Positions 7,945-16,313 of a stretch of DNA of 39,504 bases are shown one piece after another. A program made the position numbers and the translations under genes. The notes below the pieces were generated by a model, which was given only the letters and a program-made list of their open reading frames with translations, did not search any database and had not been told where the DNA came from. The stretch is from Bradyrhizobium campsiandrae. GTDB taxonomy: Bacteria; Pseudomonadota; Alphaproteobacteria; Rhizobiales; Xanthobacteraceae. Numbering within the stretch: position 1 is the stretch's first letter; the number at the start of each line of letters is the position of its first letter. The stretch is from contig NZ_JAANIH010000077.1 of assembly GCF_014529705.1 (NCBI RefSeq), positions 1 through 39,504 of the forward strand, read 5' to 3'.

Positions 7945-9912
7945 TTATGCGGCGCCAAGTTTCGCGCGAAGCCTGTCAACCGCTTCGGGATTGGCGAGTG
8001 CGGAAAGATCGCCGGGATCCTTGCTTTCGAACACCGCTCGCAGTACCCGGCGCATGATCTTCATGTTGCGGGTTCGAGGCAGATCATCCACAAAAATTAT
8101 CTTCTCCGGCCGATACGATGCCCCCATACCCCTGACGATGGCCGACGATAGTTCTTCCGCGATGCCGTTCTCGATATCCACGCCCGGCATCGGGACACAG
8201 GCGCAGACGATCGCCGAACCCTTCACCGGGTGTGGAATACCAAACACGGCGGCCTCGGATATCTTGCCGGTCGCGATCAGGATGCCTTCGAGCTCCGAGG
8301 GGCCGGTGCGCTTGCCGGAGATCTTGATGGTGTCATCGGAGCGGCCGAGAATGTAATAGAGGCCGTCAGTGCCGCGCAATGCGAAATCGCCATGCACCCA
8401 AATGCCGGGGAGGGTGCTCCAGTAACTTTCGATGTAGCGCTCGTCAGCTTTCCACAGGCTCTTGGTCAATCCAATCGACGCATGGCGCAGAACAAGCTCG
8501 CCAACCTCGCCCGGCGGCAGGCTGTTGCCCGCCATATCCACGATGTCGGCGCCGACGCCCAGCGCCGGACGCGAGAACGAGCAGGGATTCATCGGATGAT
8601 TGGGCGTCCCGGTGAAGATGCACCCGCCGACCTCCGTGCCGCCGGAAACGTTGATAATGGGAAGCCTGCTTTTGCAGACGTGCTCAAAGAACCATTGCCA
8701 CGGCGCCGCGGTCCAGGCCTCGCCGCCCGAAACGGTCATCCGCAGGCCCGACAGATCGTGGCGCTCGACATCCTGCGGTCCGTAGCGCATAAGCCCGCGG
8801 ATAATCGTAGGCGATACGCCAAGATAGCTGACGCGGTGATCCTGGATCAGCCGCCAGAATCGTCCAGTGTCCGGGAAATCCGGCGTGCCTTCGGCGATCA
8901 GAAGGCTCGCGCCAGCGAAACTGGGAATACACGCGCACATGGCGCCGACCATCCAGCCCATGTCACTGAGGAAGAAAAAACGGTCCGACGATTTGAAATC
9001 GGCGCAGATGATCATATCGCGCGTGACCATAGAACCGATGAAGCCGATATGGGTCCAAACGCAACCCTTCGGTTCGCCGGTGGTTCCCGAAGTGTACAGC
9101 AGAATCGCGGGATCTTCCGCATTCATTTCGGCGGTCGCGATCGCGCCATCCTTGCCGGCGACGATATCGTGCCACCAGTGATCGCGGCCCTCCCGCATCG
9201 GGGTTTCGATATCAAGGCCTTCGCGATCGACGACGATCACGTGCTGCACTGTCGGTGAGGATTCGAGTGCTACGTCGAGGACGGATTTGAGCGGTGCCGC
9301 GGCGCCACGCCGCCAGGTTCCGCTCGCGGTGATGACAGCCTTGGCGCCGCCATGGTTAAGCCGGGTTTGCATGGGAGCCGGACCGAAGCCTGAGAACAGC
9401 GGCATCAGGATCGCGCCCAATTTCAACACCGCGAAGAACGCGATAAAGGTTTCCGGCACGTTCGGCATGTAGAGAGCGACCACATCGCCCTTGCCGATGC
9501 CGAGACCGGTCAACGCGAGCGCAAGCCGTCCAATTTCGTGGTCGATTTCTCGATATGAGAGGCTGCGCTGTTCGAGCTTGTCTTCGCCCTCCCAGACGAG
9601 AAACGTCTGATCCCACACGTCGGTGCCGCGATGCTTGTCAATACAATTCAGGACAATGTTGGTGGTGCCGCCGACGCACCAGCGCGCCCATGGCTGCCCC
9701 CGCGACAGATCCAGCATGCGGTCGTAAGAGCGATAAAACCTGACGCCGCAGAACTTGAAAACCTCTTCCATGAGCCATGCGGGATCGGAGTCAGCCTTGC
9801 GCGAGAGGCTATCGTAATCGTCATATCCGGCCGCGCGCAGGAAAGCGGTCAGATTGCTCGCTGCAATTAGTTCGGGCGGAGGTGTCCATACATAGGACGT
9901 TGGATTGTCCAT
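7945..9912 (-). CDS. Acetoacetyl/acetyl-CoA synthetase-like AMP-forming ligase
   Basis: A 655-residue ANL enzyme of the longer acetyl/acetoacetyl-CoA synthetase branch, with an N-terminal ACAS-type extension (KFCGVRFYRSYDRMLD... WARWCVGGTTNIVLNCID). Motifs are ILLYTSGTTGEPKG, NVSGGTEVGG, GIWVHGDFALR, YILGRSDDTIKISGKRTGPSELE, and the C-terminal catalytic lysine in PRTRNMKIMRRVLR. It may activate the primary substrate or recycle a short-chain or keto acid product. It starts at ATG 9912 with a weak AGGGA upstream. It diverges from the transglutaminase-like gene across a 265-base region that holds two copies of the shared operator. Confidence 0.9.
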   Translation of the reverse strand: MDNPTSYVWTPPPELIAASNLTAFLRAAGYDDYDSLSRKADSDPAWLMEEVFKFCGVRFYRSYDRMLDLSRGQPWARWCVGGTTNIVLNCIDKHRGTDVWDQTFLVWEGEDKLEQRSLSYREIDHEIGRLALALTGLGIGKGDVVALYMPNVPETFIAFFAVLKLGAILMPLFSGFGPAPMQTRLNHGGAKAVITASGTWRRGAAAPLKSVLDVALESSPTVQHVIVVDREGLDIETPMREGRDHWWHDIVAGKDGAIATAEMNAEDPAILLYTSGTTGEPKGCVWTHIGFIGSMVTRDMIICADFKSSDRFFFLSDMGWMVGAMCACIPSFAGASLLIAEGTPDFPDTGRFWRLIQDHRVSYLGVSPTIIRGLMRYGPQDVERHDLSGLRMTVSGGEAWTAAPWQWFFEHVCKSRLPIINVSGGTEVGGCIFTGTPNHPMNPCSFSRPALGVGADIVDMAGNSLPPGEVGELVLRHASIGLTKSLWKADERYIESYWSTLPGIWVHGDFALRGTDGLYYILGRSDDTIKISGKRTGPSELEGILIATGKISEAAVFGIPHPVKGSAIVCACVPMPGVDIENGIAEELSSAIVRGMGASYRPEKIIFVDDLPRTRNMKIMRRVLRAVFESKDPGDLSALANPEAVDRLRAKLGAA

Positions 9913-10075
9913 CGACTACGTTCCCTGATTTGCAGTCAAGTTCAATTCGAGACTGACTTGCTGGCCGATAGGCACGCATACCTGATCGAACACGAGACGG
10001 TGGGCGGGCCTGCCCGACAAACATGTCCAGCCCGGGCGTCCAATGCTAACGCTCTCGTCCTGCCGGTTCAATCAA

Positions 10076-10093
10076 TTCTAACAATCGTTTGAT
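10076..10093. promoter_or_regulatory. Operator copy 2 (degenerate right arm)
   Basis: TTCTAACA-AT-CGTTTGAT: the left arm is identical to the consensus and the right arm keeps GTT and GA. It lies 164 bases upstream of the 655-residue ligase start (9912) in the divergent region shared with the transglutaminase-like gene, 82 bases from operator copy 3. The pair suggests separate control of the two divergent promoters. Confidence 0.65.
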
Positions 10094-10157
10094 AAATCTA
10101 TTTGCCTGAAAGATCCACCTTTGCACGCCAGTCGTGACCCGATTGACTTGCCAAAAT

Positions 10158-10175
10158 TTCTAACGTCTGTTAGGT
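10158..10175. promoter_or_regulatory. Operator copy 3, abutting a start codon
   Basis: TTCTAACG-TC-TGTTAGGT, with the core CTAAC/GTTAG arms perfect. It ends two bases before the ATG at 10178. A bound regulator would cover the ribosome-binding region or transcription start of the transglutaminase-like gene, which suggests a very short leader or a leaderless transcript. Confidence 0.75.
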
Positions 10176-10177
10176 AA

Positions 10178-10894
10178 ATGGCAATGTCGGTCGAGGCGCA
10201 AGTGGTAGCCAGCCCAAATCTTCGAGATTTTCTCCTCCCAACGTATTATGTGGATTGCGATTCACCAGCGATTAAAGATTTCGTCTCGCGTGTGGCTGGC
10301 GATGAACAAGGCCGGTCGGCCACCGAGAAGGCAATCCGGCTGTTTAACGCGGTACGGGACCAGATCAGATACGACCCCTACGCGGTGAGTTTGTCCGAAG
10401 CCGATTATCGCGCCAGCGAGATTCTCAAAATGCCTTCAGCGTTTTGTGTCCCAAAGGCAATATTATTGGCCGCCGCCATGCGAGCAGCGGGAATTCCCGC
10501 CGCGATCGGCTTTGCAGACGTTCGCAACCATCTGAATTCCCCCAAGCTGACGGAGTTGATGGGAACTGATCTCTTCATTTATCACGGCTACGTCGCGCTT
10601 TGGCTCGACGGGAACATGTTCAAAGTCACGCCCGCGTTCAACATGGAGCTATGTGAACGATTTGGAGTCCGACCTCTTATCTTCGACGGTACGGCTGACG
10701 CCTTGTTTCACGAGTTCGACACGAGCGATCATCGCCATATGGAATACGTCAATGACCGAGGTTGGTTCGCCGACGCGCCGATACGCAAGATGCTTGAGGA
10801 CTTCCGCATTGCATATCCCGCGCTGGTGACATTGAATACTGGTGGTGTCTCAATAGATGACGCCGCCTTCGGAGCGCCTCAATCAAGGGAGTAG
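10178..10894 (+). CDS. Transglutaminase-like (cysteine protease fold) protein
   Basis: A 238-residue transglutaminase-core protein. The expected catalytic cysteine is Cys90 in SAFCVPKAILLAAAMRAAGIPA and the histidine is His136 in YHGYVALWL. The usual catalytic Asp position reads FKVTPAFN (149-155), so the acid may be replaced or supplied elsewhere. No signal peptide is seen, so it is probably cytosolic. Bacterial members of this fold include proteases, amidases and acyl-transfer enzymes; no reaction can be assigned. Its place in an acyl-CoA regulon, divergent from a ligase and directly under operator copy 3, suggests it handles an amide or thioester in the pathway (inference). ATG 10178 and 10184 are both possible starts; neither has a strong Shine-Dalgarno sequence. 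Confidence 0.85.
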   Translation: MAMSVEAQVVASPNLRDFLLPTYYVDCDSPAIKDFVSRVAGDEQGRSATEKAIRLFNAVRDQIRYDPYAVSLSEADYRASEILKMPSAFCVPKAILLAAAMRAAGIPAAIGFADVRNHLNSPKLTELMGTDLFIYHGYVALWLDGNMFKVTPAFNMELCERFGVRPLIFDGTADALFHEFDTSDHRHMEYVNDRGWFADAPIRKMLEDFRIAYPALVTLNTGGVSIDDAAFGAPQSRE

Positions 10895-11076
10895 GCCGGA
10901 GCGAAGGAAACCACGGGATCTTACTACCCGAACCCACGCGCAAGCTGAATACGACACCCTGGGCGCGCAACGTGGTTCATCGATTGCGCGGCCGGCATCA
11001 TCCAATTGGGCCACCCCGGAAGCCTACGCACGGCCGCACAGGTTTCGCCGAGAGATGGCAGCGGCGATAGGTAGGC

Positions 11077-12267
11077 TCATTCTGAGGTCTGCCGCAATTC
11101 GGAAGGCTGCTTGGCGTATTGAACAGCGACCCGTCCGACCTTTTCGCGTGCGATGACAAGTTTCTGAATTTGTGCGGTCCCGTCACCGATTTGTAGACCC
11201 ATGACATCGAGATAACGCTGATGAAACGGTAGATCGGTGGTGTAACCGTAGTGGCCGTGAGTGAGGAGGCACTGGTGGATGATCTCGCAGGTTACCTTCG
11301 GCACATACCATTTGCACATCGCAGCTTCCGCGGTGTGTGCAAGTTCGCGATCTCTGAGCGAAAGCGTATAGTAACAAAGCTGCCGCATCATGGTGAGCTG
11401 GGTCTCGGCTTCCGCGAGCGGAAAGCTCACGCCCTGAAACTGCGCGATCGGCCGCTCGAAGGCGATCCTTTCCGTCGAGTATTGCCATGCTTCATCGACC
11501 GAAGCCTGGGCCGGTCCGATGCACTCAAGGCCGATCAGGGCACGGCTATAGTCGAAGCCCGACATGATCTTGGAGAAGCCCTTGTTCTCCTCTGCCATCA
11601 GGCACTCGGCCGGAATGAAGACGTCGTCGAAGAACACCGAGCCGCGTCCGACAGGTTTGGTACCGATATCATCAAAATGCGTCCGCGTGATTCCGTTCTG
11701 CGCCAGATCGACAAAGAATGCGCTGACGCCGCGCGCACCATCCTCGACCTTTCCGGTGCGCGCGAAGATGATTGCTGCGTCGCACTGATCCGAAAAGCTC
11801 ATGGAAGTTTTTTCACCGTTGAGGCGATAGCCATTTCCTGATTTTTCGGCTCGTAGAATAAGATTGGCAGCGTCCGAACCGCCCCGCGGCTCGGTCAGGC
11901 CGAGGCCGATAATCTTCTCGCCGCGGGCCACTTGAGGCAGCCACTCCTGAGCGATTTCGGGCGAGGCGTGCTCTGCGAGCATCCCGCCGAGCAGTGATGC
12001 CAGGAGCTGGATGTAGCTGGCGTTGAAGTCTCCATAAGCGATCTGCTCGACAATAATGCCTGCTGTCACGCAGCTTTCGCCAAGGCCGCCGTATTTTTCC
12101 GGCAGGTCGGCGCCGATCAGGCCGAGTGAGCCCATTTGTTTCAGCATGGCACGGTCAATGCGGTGTTCACTTGCCCGCTTCTGATAGTGGGGGGCCAGCT
12201 TGTCCTTCGCGAAACGCTTCGCGGTTTCCTGGAAAGCCTGCTGCTGCTCGCTAAGCGCGTAATCCAT
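11077..12267 (-). CDS. Acyl-CoA dehydrogenase, alicyclic/branched acyl-CoA type
   Basis: A 396-residue FAD-dependent acyl-CoA dehydrogenase that would introduce an alpha,beta double bond and pass electrons to ETF. Domain order is the N-terminal helical part, the beta domain with GLGLTEPRGGSDAA and YRLNGEKTSMSFS, and the C-terminal helical part. At the usual catalytic-Glu site (YEGTxEIQ in medium-chain enzymes) it reads IGDGTAQIQ, so Asp362 replaces Glu. The general look is like enzymes annotated as cyclohexanecarboxyl-CoA dehydrogenase. I chose ATG 12267 because GGGAGAGG lies about 5 bases upstream; ATG 12282 overlaps that site. It diverges from the fadH-type gene across operator copy 4. Confidence 0.9.
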   Translation of the reverse strand: MDYALSEQQQAFQETAKRFAKDKLAPHYQKRASEHRIDRAMLKQMGSLGLIGADLPEKYGGLGESCVTAGIIVEQIAYGDFNASYIQLLASLLGGMLAEHASPEIAQEWLPQVARGEKIIGLGLTEPRGGSDAANLILRAEKSGNGYRLNGEKTSMSFSDQCDAAIIFARTGKVEDGARGVSAFFVDLAQNGITRTHFDDIGTKPVGRGSVFFDDVFIPAECLMAEENKGFSKIMSGFDYSRALIGLECIGPAQASVDEAWQYSTERIAFERPIAQFQGVSFPLAEAETQLTMMRQLCYYTLSLRDRELAHTAEAAMCKWYVPKVTCEIIHQCLLTHGHYGYTTDLPFHQRYLDVMGLQIGDGTAQIQKLVIAREKVGRVAVQYAKQPSELRQTSE

Positions 12268-12309
12268 CGCGACCTCTCCCATCTAGGTGATCTTGAGTTC
12301 TTGCATTCA

Positions 12310-12327
12310 GTCTAACAACTGTTAGAA
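12310..12327. promoter_or_regulatory. Operator copy 4 (best palindrome)
   Basis: GTCTAACA-AC-TGTTAGAA, with seven perfectly paired arm positions (TCTAACA/TGTTAGA). It is the most symmetrical copy of the repeated motif. It lies between the divergent acyl-CoA dehydrogenase (start 12267) and 2,4-dienoyl-CoA reductase (start 12357) genes, ending 29 bases before the latter, where it could block RNA polymerase for both. Confidence 0.82.
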
Positions 12328-12356
12328 ATTTGACAACCAGCCACGGAGCCAAGTCC

Positions 12357-14423
12357 ATGCTGACGCCGGCCGACCCCGGAACATCGCTCTATCCTCATTT
12401 GCTGTCTCCGCTGAAGGTCGGGCGTACCACGTTGCGTAACCGCATGATCATGGGGTCGATGCACACCCGGCTCGATATGGAGGAGAACGGCGTGCACAAG
12501 ATGGCGGTTTTCCTTGCCGAGCGCGCCAAGGGGGAGGTCGGGCTCATCATCACCGGTGGCTATGCGCCCAACACCGCGGGTCTGATCGAGCCTGGTGGGC
12601 CGATTTTGACCGAACGTGCGCAAGCTCGTGAACTTCGCCGCATCACCGACGCCGTGCATCAGCACGGTGGCAAAGTCTGCATGCAGGTGCTGCATTCGGG
12701 CCGATATTCCAAGCAACAGGACTGCGTCGGTCCCTCCGCCATCCCGACCCGCATCAATCGGTTTCCCCCGCGCGCGATGACTGGGGCAGAGATTGAACAG
12801 ACGATCTCGGATTACGTGCGCTGCGCGCTGCTCGCCAAGGAGGCCGGATTCGACGGCATTGAGATCATGGGATCGGAAGGTTACCTCATTAATCAGTTCG
12901 CGGTGCTGCGCACCAACAACCGCAGCGACGAGTGGGGCGGATCGGAGGAAAACCGTCATCGGCTCGCAGTGGAACTCGTCAAACGCTCGCGAGGCGCCAC
13001 CGGCGACGACTTCATCATTGTCTACCGAATCTCGGCGTTGGACCTCGTCGAAGGCGGCGCAACTGGCGAGGAGATCGATCGGCTTGCCCAACGGGTCGAG
13101 GCCGCGGGCGCCGACATTCTCAACACCGGTATCGGCTGGCATGAAGCCCGGGTTCCCACGATCGCTTATGTCATCCCGCGCGGTGCATGGCGTTTTGCGG
13201 CCTCACGTTTGAAGAAAGCGGTGGGGATTCCGGTGGTGGCATCAAACCGCATCAATACGCCCGATGCCGCCGAGGAAATTCTGGCGGCTGGCGATAGCGA
13301 TCTAATATCGATGGCGCGCCCGATGCTGGCCGATCCCCACTTCGCGAAGAAGGTGCGGGAGGGCAACGCCGGCAAAATCAACATCTGCATCGCCTGCAAT
13401 CAGGCTTGTCTTGACCTGATCTTTTCCGAGCGGACCGCGAGTTGCCTGGTTAATCCGCGCGCCTGCCGCGAGACTGAGTTCGAGGACGGCCCAGCTAAGA
13501 CCTCGCGCAGGGTCGCGGTGATTGGCGCAGGCGCAGGCGGTCTCGCAGCTGCCGCGGAAGCCAGCCGACGCGGGCACAAGGTAACCCTGTTTGAGGCCGC
13601 TGATCGCGTAGGCGGGCAGATTAACCTCGCCCGAGCAGTCCCGGGCAAGGTCGAGTTCGACGAAATGCTGAATTATTACAGCGGCCAGATTGCTGACGGC
13701 GGCGTCGATCTCAGGCTCAATTCGGCGCCGGCGGTCAGTGACCTGAAAGACGCGCGGTTCGATGCTGTCGTTGTCGCCTGTGGTGTCCATCCTCGCGTCC
13801 CGGAGATCGAAGGCATCAATCATTCGAAGGTGGTATTTTACAACGATCTATTGAGCGGGAGGCGCCACGCGGGGCGGCGAGTTGCCATCATCGGCGCTGG
13901 GGGTATCGGTTTCGATGTCGCCGAATACCTCTGCCATTCGCAGCCCGATGAATCGCCGAAATCACGTGCGATGGATATTCGTGAGTTTCAACAGGAGTGG
14001 AATGTCGATGCCAGCCTTACGAAAGCTGGAGGGCTATTAGGCGATCCGCTGGCGCCAAAGCCAAGTCCGCGCGAAATTACAATGCTGCAGCGCAAGAAGA
14101 CGCGGCCTGGCCTCGGTCTCGGCGTCTCGACTGGTTGGATCCTGCGTAGCAGTCTTGAGAAGCGCGGAGTCAAGATTATCGGTGGAGTCACCTATCAGCG
14201 AATCGACGATCAAGGTTTGCATTTCGTCGTCGAGGGCGAGCCACGTACGCTCGCCGTCGATACGATCGTGATTTGCGCCGGCCAAGAGTCTAACCGCGGC
14301 ATGTTCGACGAGTTACGCGAGGCAGGCATAGAAGCGCATGTCGTCGGCGGTGCCAACGACGCTGCCGAACTCGACGCGATGCGCGCGGTCGAGGAGGGTG
14401 CGCGGGTCGCGCAATCACTTTGA
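12357..14423 (+). CDS. fadH: 2,4-dienoyl-CoA reductase (FadH type; FMN, 4Fe-4S, FAD)
   Basis: A 688-residue three-part flavoenzyme closely matching the E. coli FadH layout. The N-terminal old-yellow-enzyme TIM barrel carries the conserved Tyr176 in GSEGYLINQF, the WGGSEENRHR segment, and the catalytic His in GIGWHEARVPTIA. The iron-sulfur site is CIACNQACLD followed by ASCLVNPRAC. The C-terminal FAD/NADPH domains carry AVIGAGAGGLAAAAE and VAIIGAGGIGFDVAEYL. It reduces a 2,4-dienoyl-CoA with NADPH, which suggests that a conjugated diene (or ring diene) arises in this pathway. I chose ATG 12357 with GGAG 8 bases upstream; an in-frame TTG at 12330 lies next to the operator. The SDR gene follows after 18 bases. 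Confidence 0.94.
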   Translation: MLTPADPGTSLYPHLLSPLKVGRTTLRNRMIMGSMHTRLDMEENGVHKMAVFLAERAKGEVGLIITGGYAPNTAGLIEPGGPILTERAQARELRRITDAVHQHGGKVCMQVLHSGRYSKQQDCVGPSAIPTRINRFPPRAMTGAEIEQTISDYVRCALLAKEAGFDGIEIMGSEGYLINQFAVLRTNNRSDEWGGSEENRHRLAVELVKRSRGATGDDFIIVYRISALDLVEGGATGEEIDRLAQRVEAAGADILNTGIGWHEARVPTIAYVIPRGAWRFAASRLKKAVGIPVVASNRINTPDAAEEILAAGDSDLISMARPMLADPHFAKKVREGNAGKINICIACNQACLDLIFSERTASCLVNPRACRETEFEDGPAKTSRRVAVIGAGAGGLAAAAEASRRGHKVTLFEAADRVGGQINLARAVPGKVEFDEMLNYYSGQIADGGVDLRLNSAPAVSDLKDARFDAVVVACGVHPRVPEIEGINHSKVVFYNDLLSGRRHAGRRVAIIGAGGIGFDVAEYLCHSQPDESPKSRAMDIREFQQEWNVDASLTKAGGLLGDPLAPKPSPREITMLQRKKTRPGLGLGVSTGWILRSSLEKRGVKIIGGVTYQRIDDQGLHFVVEGEPRTLAVDTIVICAGQESNRGMFDELREAGIEAHVVGGANDAAELDAMRAVEEGARVAQSL

Positions 14424-14441
14424 TGCGATCCGGAGCCTGAG

Positions 14442-15315
14442 ATGAGTTCGCAAAGTAGCCGGCCGAGTTACGGGTTCACCGACGACGAGCTCTCCACGAT
14501 CCCGACAGTGTACCGACCCGATCTGTTCGCCGGCCAGACCATCATCGTCAGCGGCGCGGGGAGCGGACTCGGGAAGGCGATCGCATTCCTGTTTGCGAGG
14601 CTTGGCGCCAATCTGGCAATCTGCGGGCGCGATGCTGAGAAGCTCGCCCGCGTCATACCGATTCTAGAGGGCCTCAGCGCCCGCGTCTTCAGCAGAAGTC
14701 TCACGATCCGCGATCCCGATCAAGTCAACGAATTCGTCAAAGACGTCTGGGATCATTTCGGCCGTCTCGATGTGATGGTCAATAATGCCGGTGGGCAGTT
14801 CGCCCAGATGGCCATTGACTTCAAGCCAAAGGGCTGGAATGCGGTGATCGATACCAACCTGAATGGATCGTGGTGGATGATGCAAGCGGCGGCTCGCGAG
14901 TGGATCGAGCGCGGCAAGACCGGCAATATCGTCAATATCGTCGCATTGATCTGGCGAGGGCTACCGGGGATGGCGCACACCGCCGCGGCGCGGGCCGGCG
15001 TGATCTACGCGTCCAAGACCGTCGCGGTCGAATGGGCGCCGCACGGCATCCGGGTGAACTGTGTCGCGCCGGGCGTCAATGAAACCACGGCATTCGACCG
15101 CTATGTTCCGGAAGGCTCTGCGACCTATAAGGAAGCGAACCCGATGAAACGGCACGGCGACGCCTGGGATATCGCCGAGGCCTGTGTTTATCTCGCCGCG
15201 CCCGTCAGGGAAATTCATCACCGGCGAAACGCTTTCGGTAGACGGCGGGCAACAAATGTGGGGCGATCCGTGGCCTGCCGGACGTCCGGAATATTTTCGC
15301 ATTGGTCAGACGTAA
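14442..15315 (+). pseudogene. PECR/DECR-type short-chain dehydrogenase with a C-terminal frameshift
   Basis: A Rossmann-fold SDR with the cofactor motif GAGSGLGKA, VMVNNAGG, and the AHTAAARAGV segment that replaces the usual YxxxK surroundings in the trans-2-enoyl-CoA/2,4-dienoyl-CoA reductase group. It starts at ATG 14442 with GGAG 6 bases upstream. The frame is normal to about 15205, then reads an odd basic tail and stops at 15359. Dropping one base near 15203-15212 (within CCCGTCAGGGAAATTC) restores the family-typical ending KFITGETLSVDGGQQMWG followed by PWPAGRPEYFRIGQT, stopping at 15315. This gives a 290-residue protein. It is either a recent one-base insertion or a sequencing error; the undamaged tail argues that any loss is recent. 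Confidence 0.85.
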
Positions 15316-15327
15316 ACAAGCTCCCGA

Positions 15328-15341
15328 ATCGAATATTCGAT
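15328..15341. repeat. 14-bp perfect palindrome between convergent SDR genes
   Basis: ATCGAATATTCGAT lies between the stops of the two convergent SDR genes. It has no loop and no U run, so it is not a typical terminator. It could be a protein-binding site or chance; no function is assigned. Confidence 0.4.
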
Positions 15342-15374
15342 CTGCCGCCACAGCGTTAGCGATTCTGACCGCTA

Positions 15375-16238
15375 CTACAATCCTGCATCGCCGCGTTCGC
15401 GTTTGGCAAATTTAACGGCGTCGATCATGTCGCGGGCGTCGTGGGCAAGGTGTAGCGTCTCGCCGCCATCGATGTACCAGTCCTCGCCGGTGACGAATTG
15501 ACCGAGCGGCGAGGACAGAAAAATGATTGCTGCAGAAATATCCTCGACGCTGCCCATGCGTCCCAGCACGTTGCGGTTGAGCCTGACCCAGTCGTCCGGC
15601 GGTATCGGATAGCGGCCAAGCGCCTCGGTCTTGATGGTTCCGGGTGCGACGCAGTTTAGGCGAATACCGAACTCGGCCCACTCGTAGGCAAGCGTTCGCA
15701 TCATCGCAGTAACGCCGCCGCGCGCCGCCGCTGTATGCACGAAGCCGCCAAGGCCGCTGCGGATACAGGCGGTTACGAACACAATCGATCCGCCATGCGC
15801 CAACATGAAATGGTCCGCGGCAGCCTTGGTTACCTGCCACGAGCCGATCAGGTTGTTGCGGATCACGGTCTCAAAGCCCTTGTTGCTGAGTTCGCGGGCT
15901 GGCGTCACGAATTGTCCGCCGGCATTATTGACGAGGATATTGAGCCCGCCGAACTCTGCTTTGATCTTCTGCATCGCGCGTTCGATCAGGTCGGGCTCGC
16001 GAATGTCCGCCGACACGGCAAAGGCCTCGCCACCCGCGTCGCGGATTACCTTTGCAGTGCTCTCTATCGGATCGATGCGGCGCCCGAGAACGGCGATGCG
16101 GGCCCCGCAGCGCGCCATCTCAATGGCCGTGGCGCGGCCCATTCCTGTGCCGCCGCCGGTGACGAGTGCGACCTGACCCTTGAGAAGGTCCGGCGCGAAA
16201 CGCGTTTTTGAAGGACTTTCGTGCATCACCAATCCCAT
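15375..16238 (-). CDS. PECR/DECR-type short-chain dehydrogenase/reductase
   Basis: A 287-residue SDR with VALVTGGGTGMGRATA for cofactor binding, ILVNNAGGQF, and FVHTAAARGGV in place of the classical YxxxK, followed by GIRLNCVAPGTIKTEA. This pattern is typical of peroxisomal trans-2-enoyl-CoA reductase and 2,4-dienoyl-CoA reductase relatives, which reduce unsaturated acyl-CoA with NADPH and do not use the usual SDR tyrosine. It is a paralogue of the frameshifted SDR at 14442 and could cover for it. ATG 16238 is used; ATG 16226 (MHESPSK) is an alternative, and neither has a strong ribosome-binding site. It diverges from the enoyl-CoA hydratase at 16314 across operator copy 5. Confidence 0.9.
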   Translation of the reverse strand: MGLVMHESPSKTRFAPDLLKGQVALVTGGGTGMGRATAIEMARCGARIAVLGRRIDPIESTAKVIRDAGGEAFAVSADIREPDLIERAMQKIKAEFGGLNILVNNAGGQFVTPARELSNKGFETVIRNNLIGSWQVTKAAADHFMLAHGGSIVFVTACIRSGLGGFVHTAAARGGVTAMMRTLAYEWAEFGIRLNCVAPGTIKTEALGRYPIPPDDWVRLNRNVLGRMGSVEDISAAIIFLSSPLGQFVTGEDWYIDGGETLHLAHDARDMIDAVKFAKRERGDAGL

Positions 16239-16276
16239 GCCTGAAAATGCTTTTGCGTTCGGTCAGGTTTAGGATA

Positions 16277-16294
16277 TTCTAACATACGTTCGAA
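16277..16294. promoter_or_regulatory. Operator copy 5 (TTCTAACATACGTTCGAA)
   Basis: TTCTAACA-TA-CGTTCGAA differs from operator copy 1 at only three positions. It lies between the divergent SDR (start 16238) and enoyl-CoA hydratase (start 16314) genes, 19 bases before the latter's ATG. Confidence 0.8.
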
Positions 16295-16313
16295 TACATA
16301 AAAAGGCAGATCG

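Noticed and set aside
12312..13142. A 276-codon minus-strand open frame
   Set aside because: It is antisense to the fadH-type reductase, whose catalytic motifs are clear.
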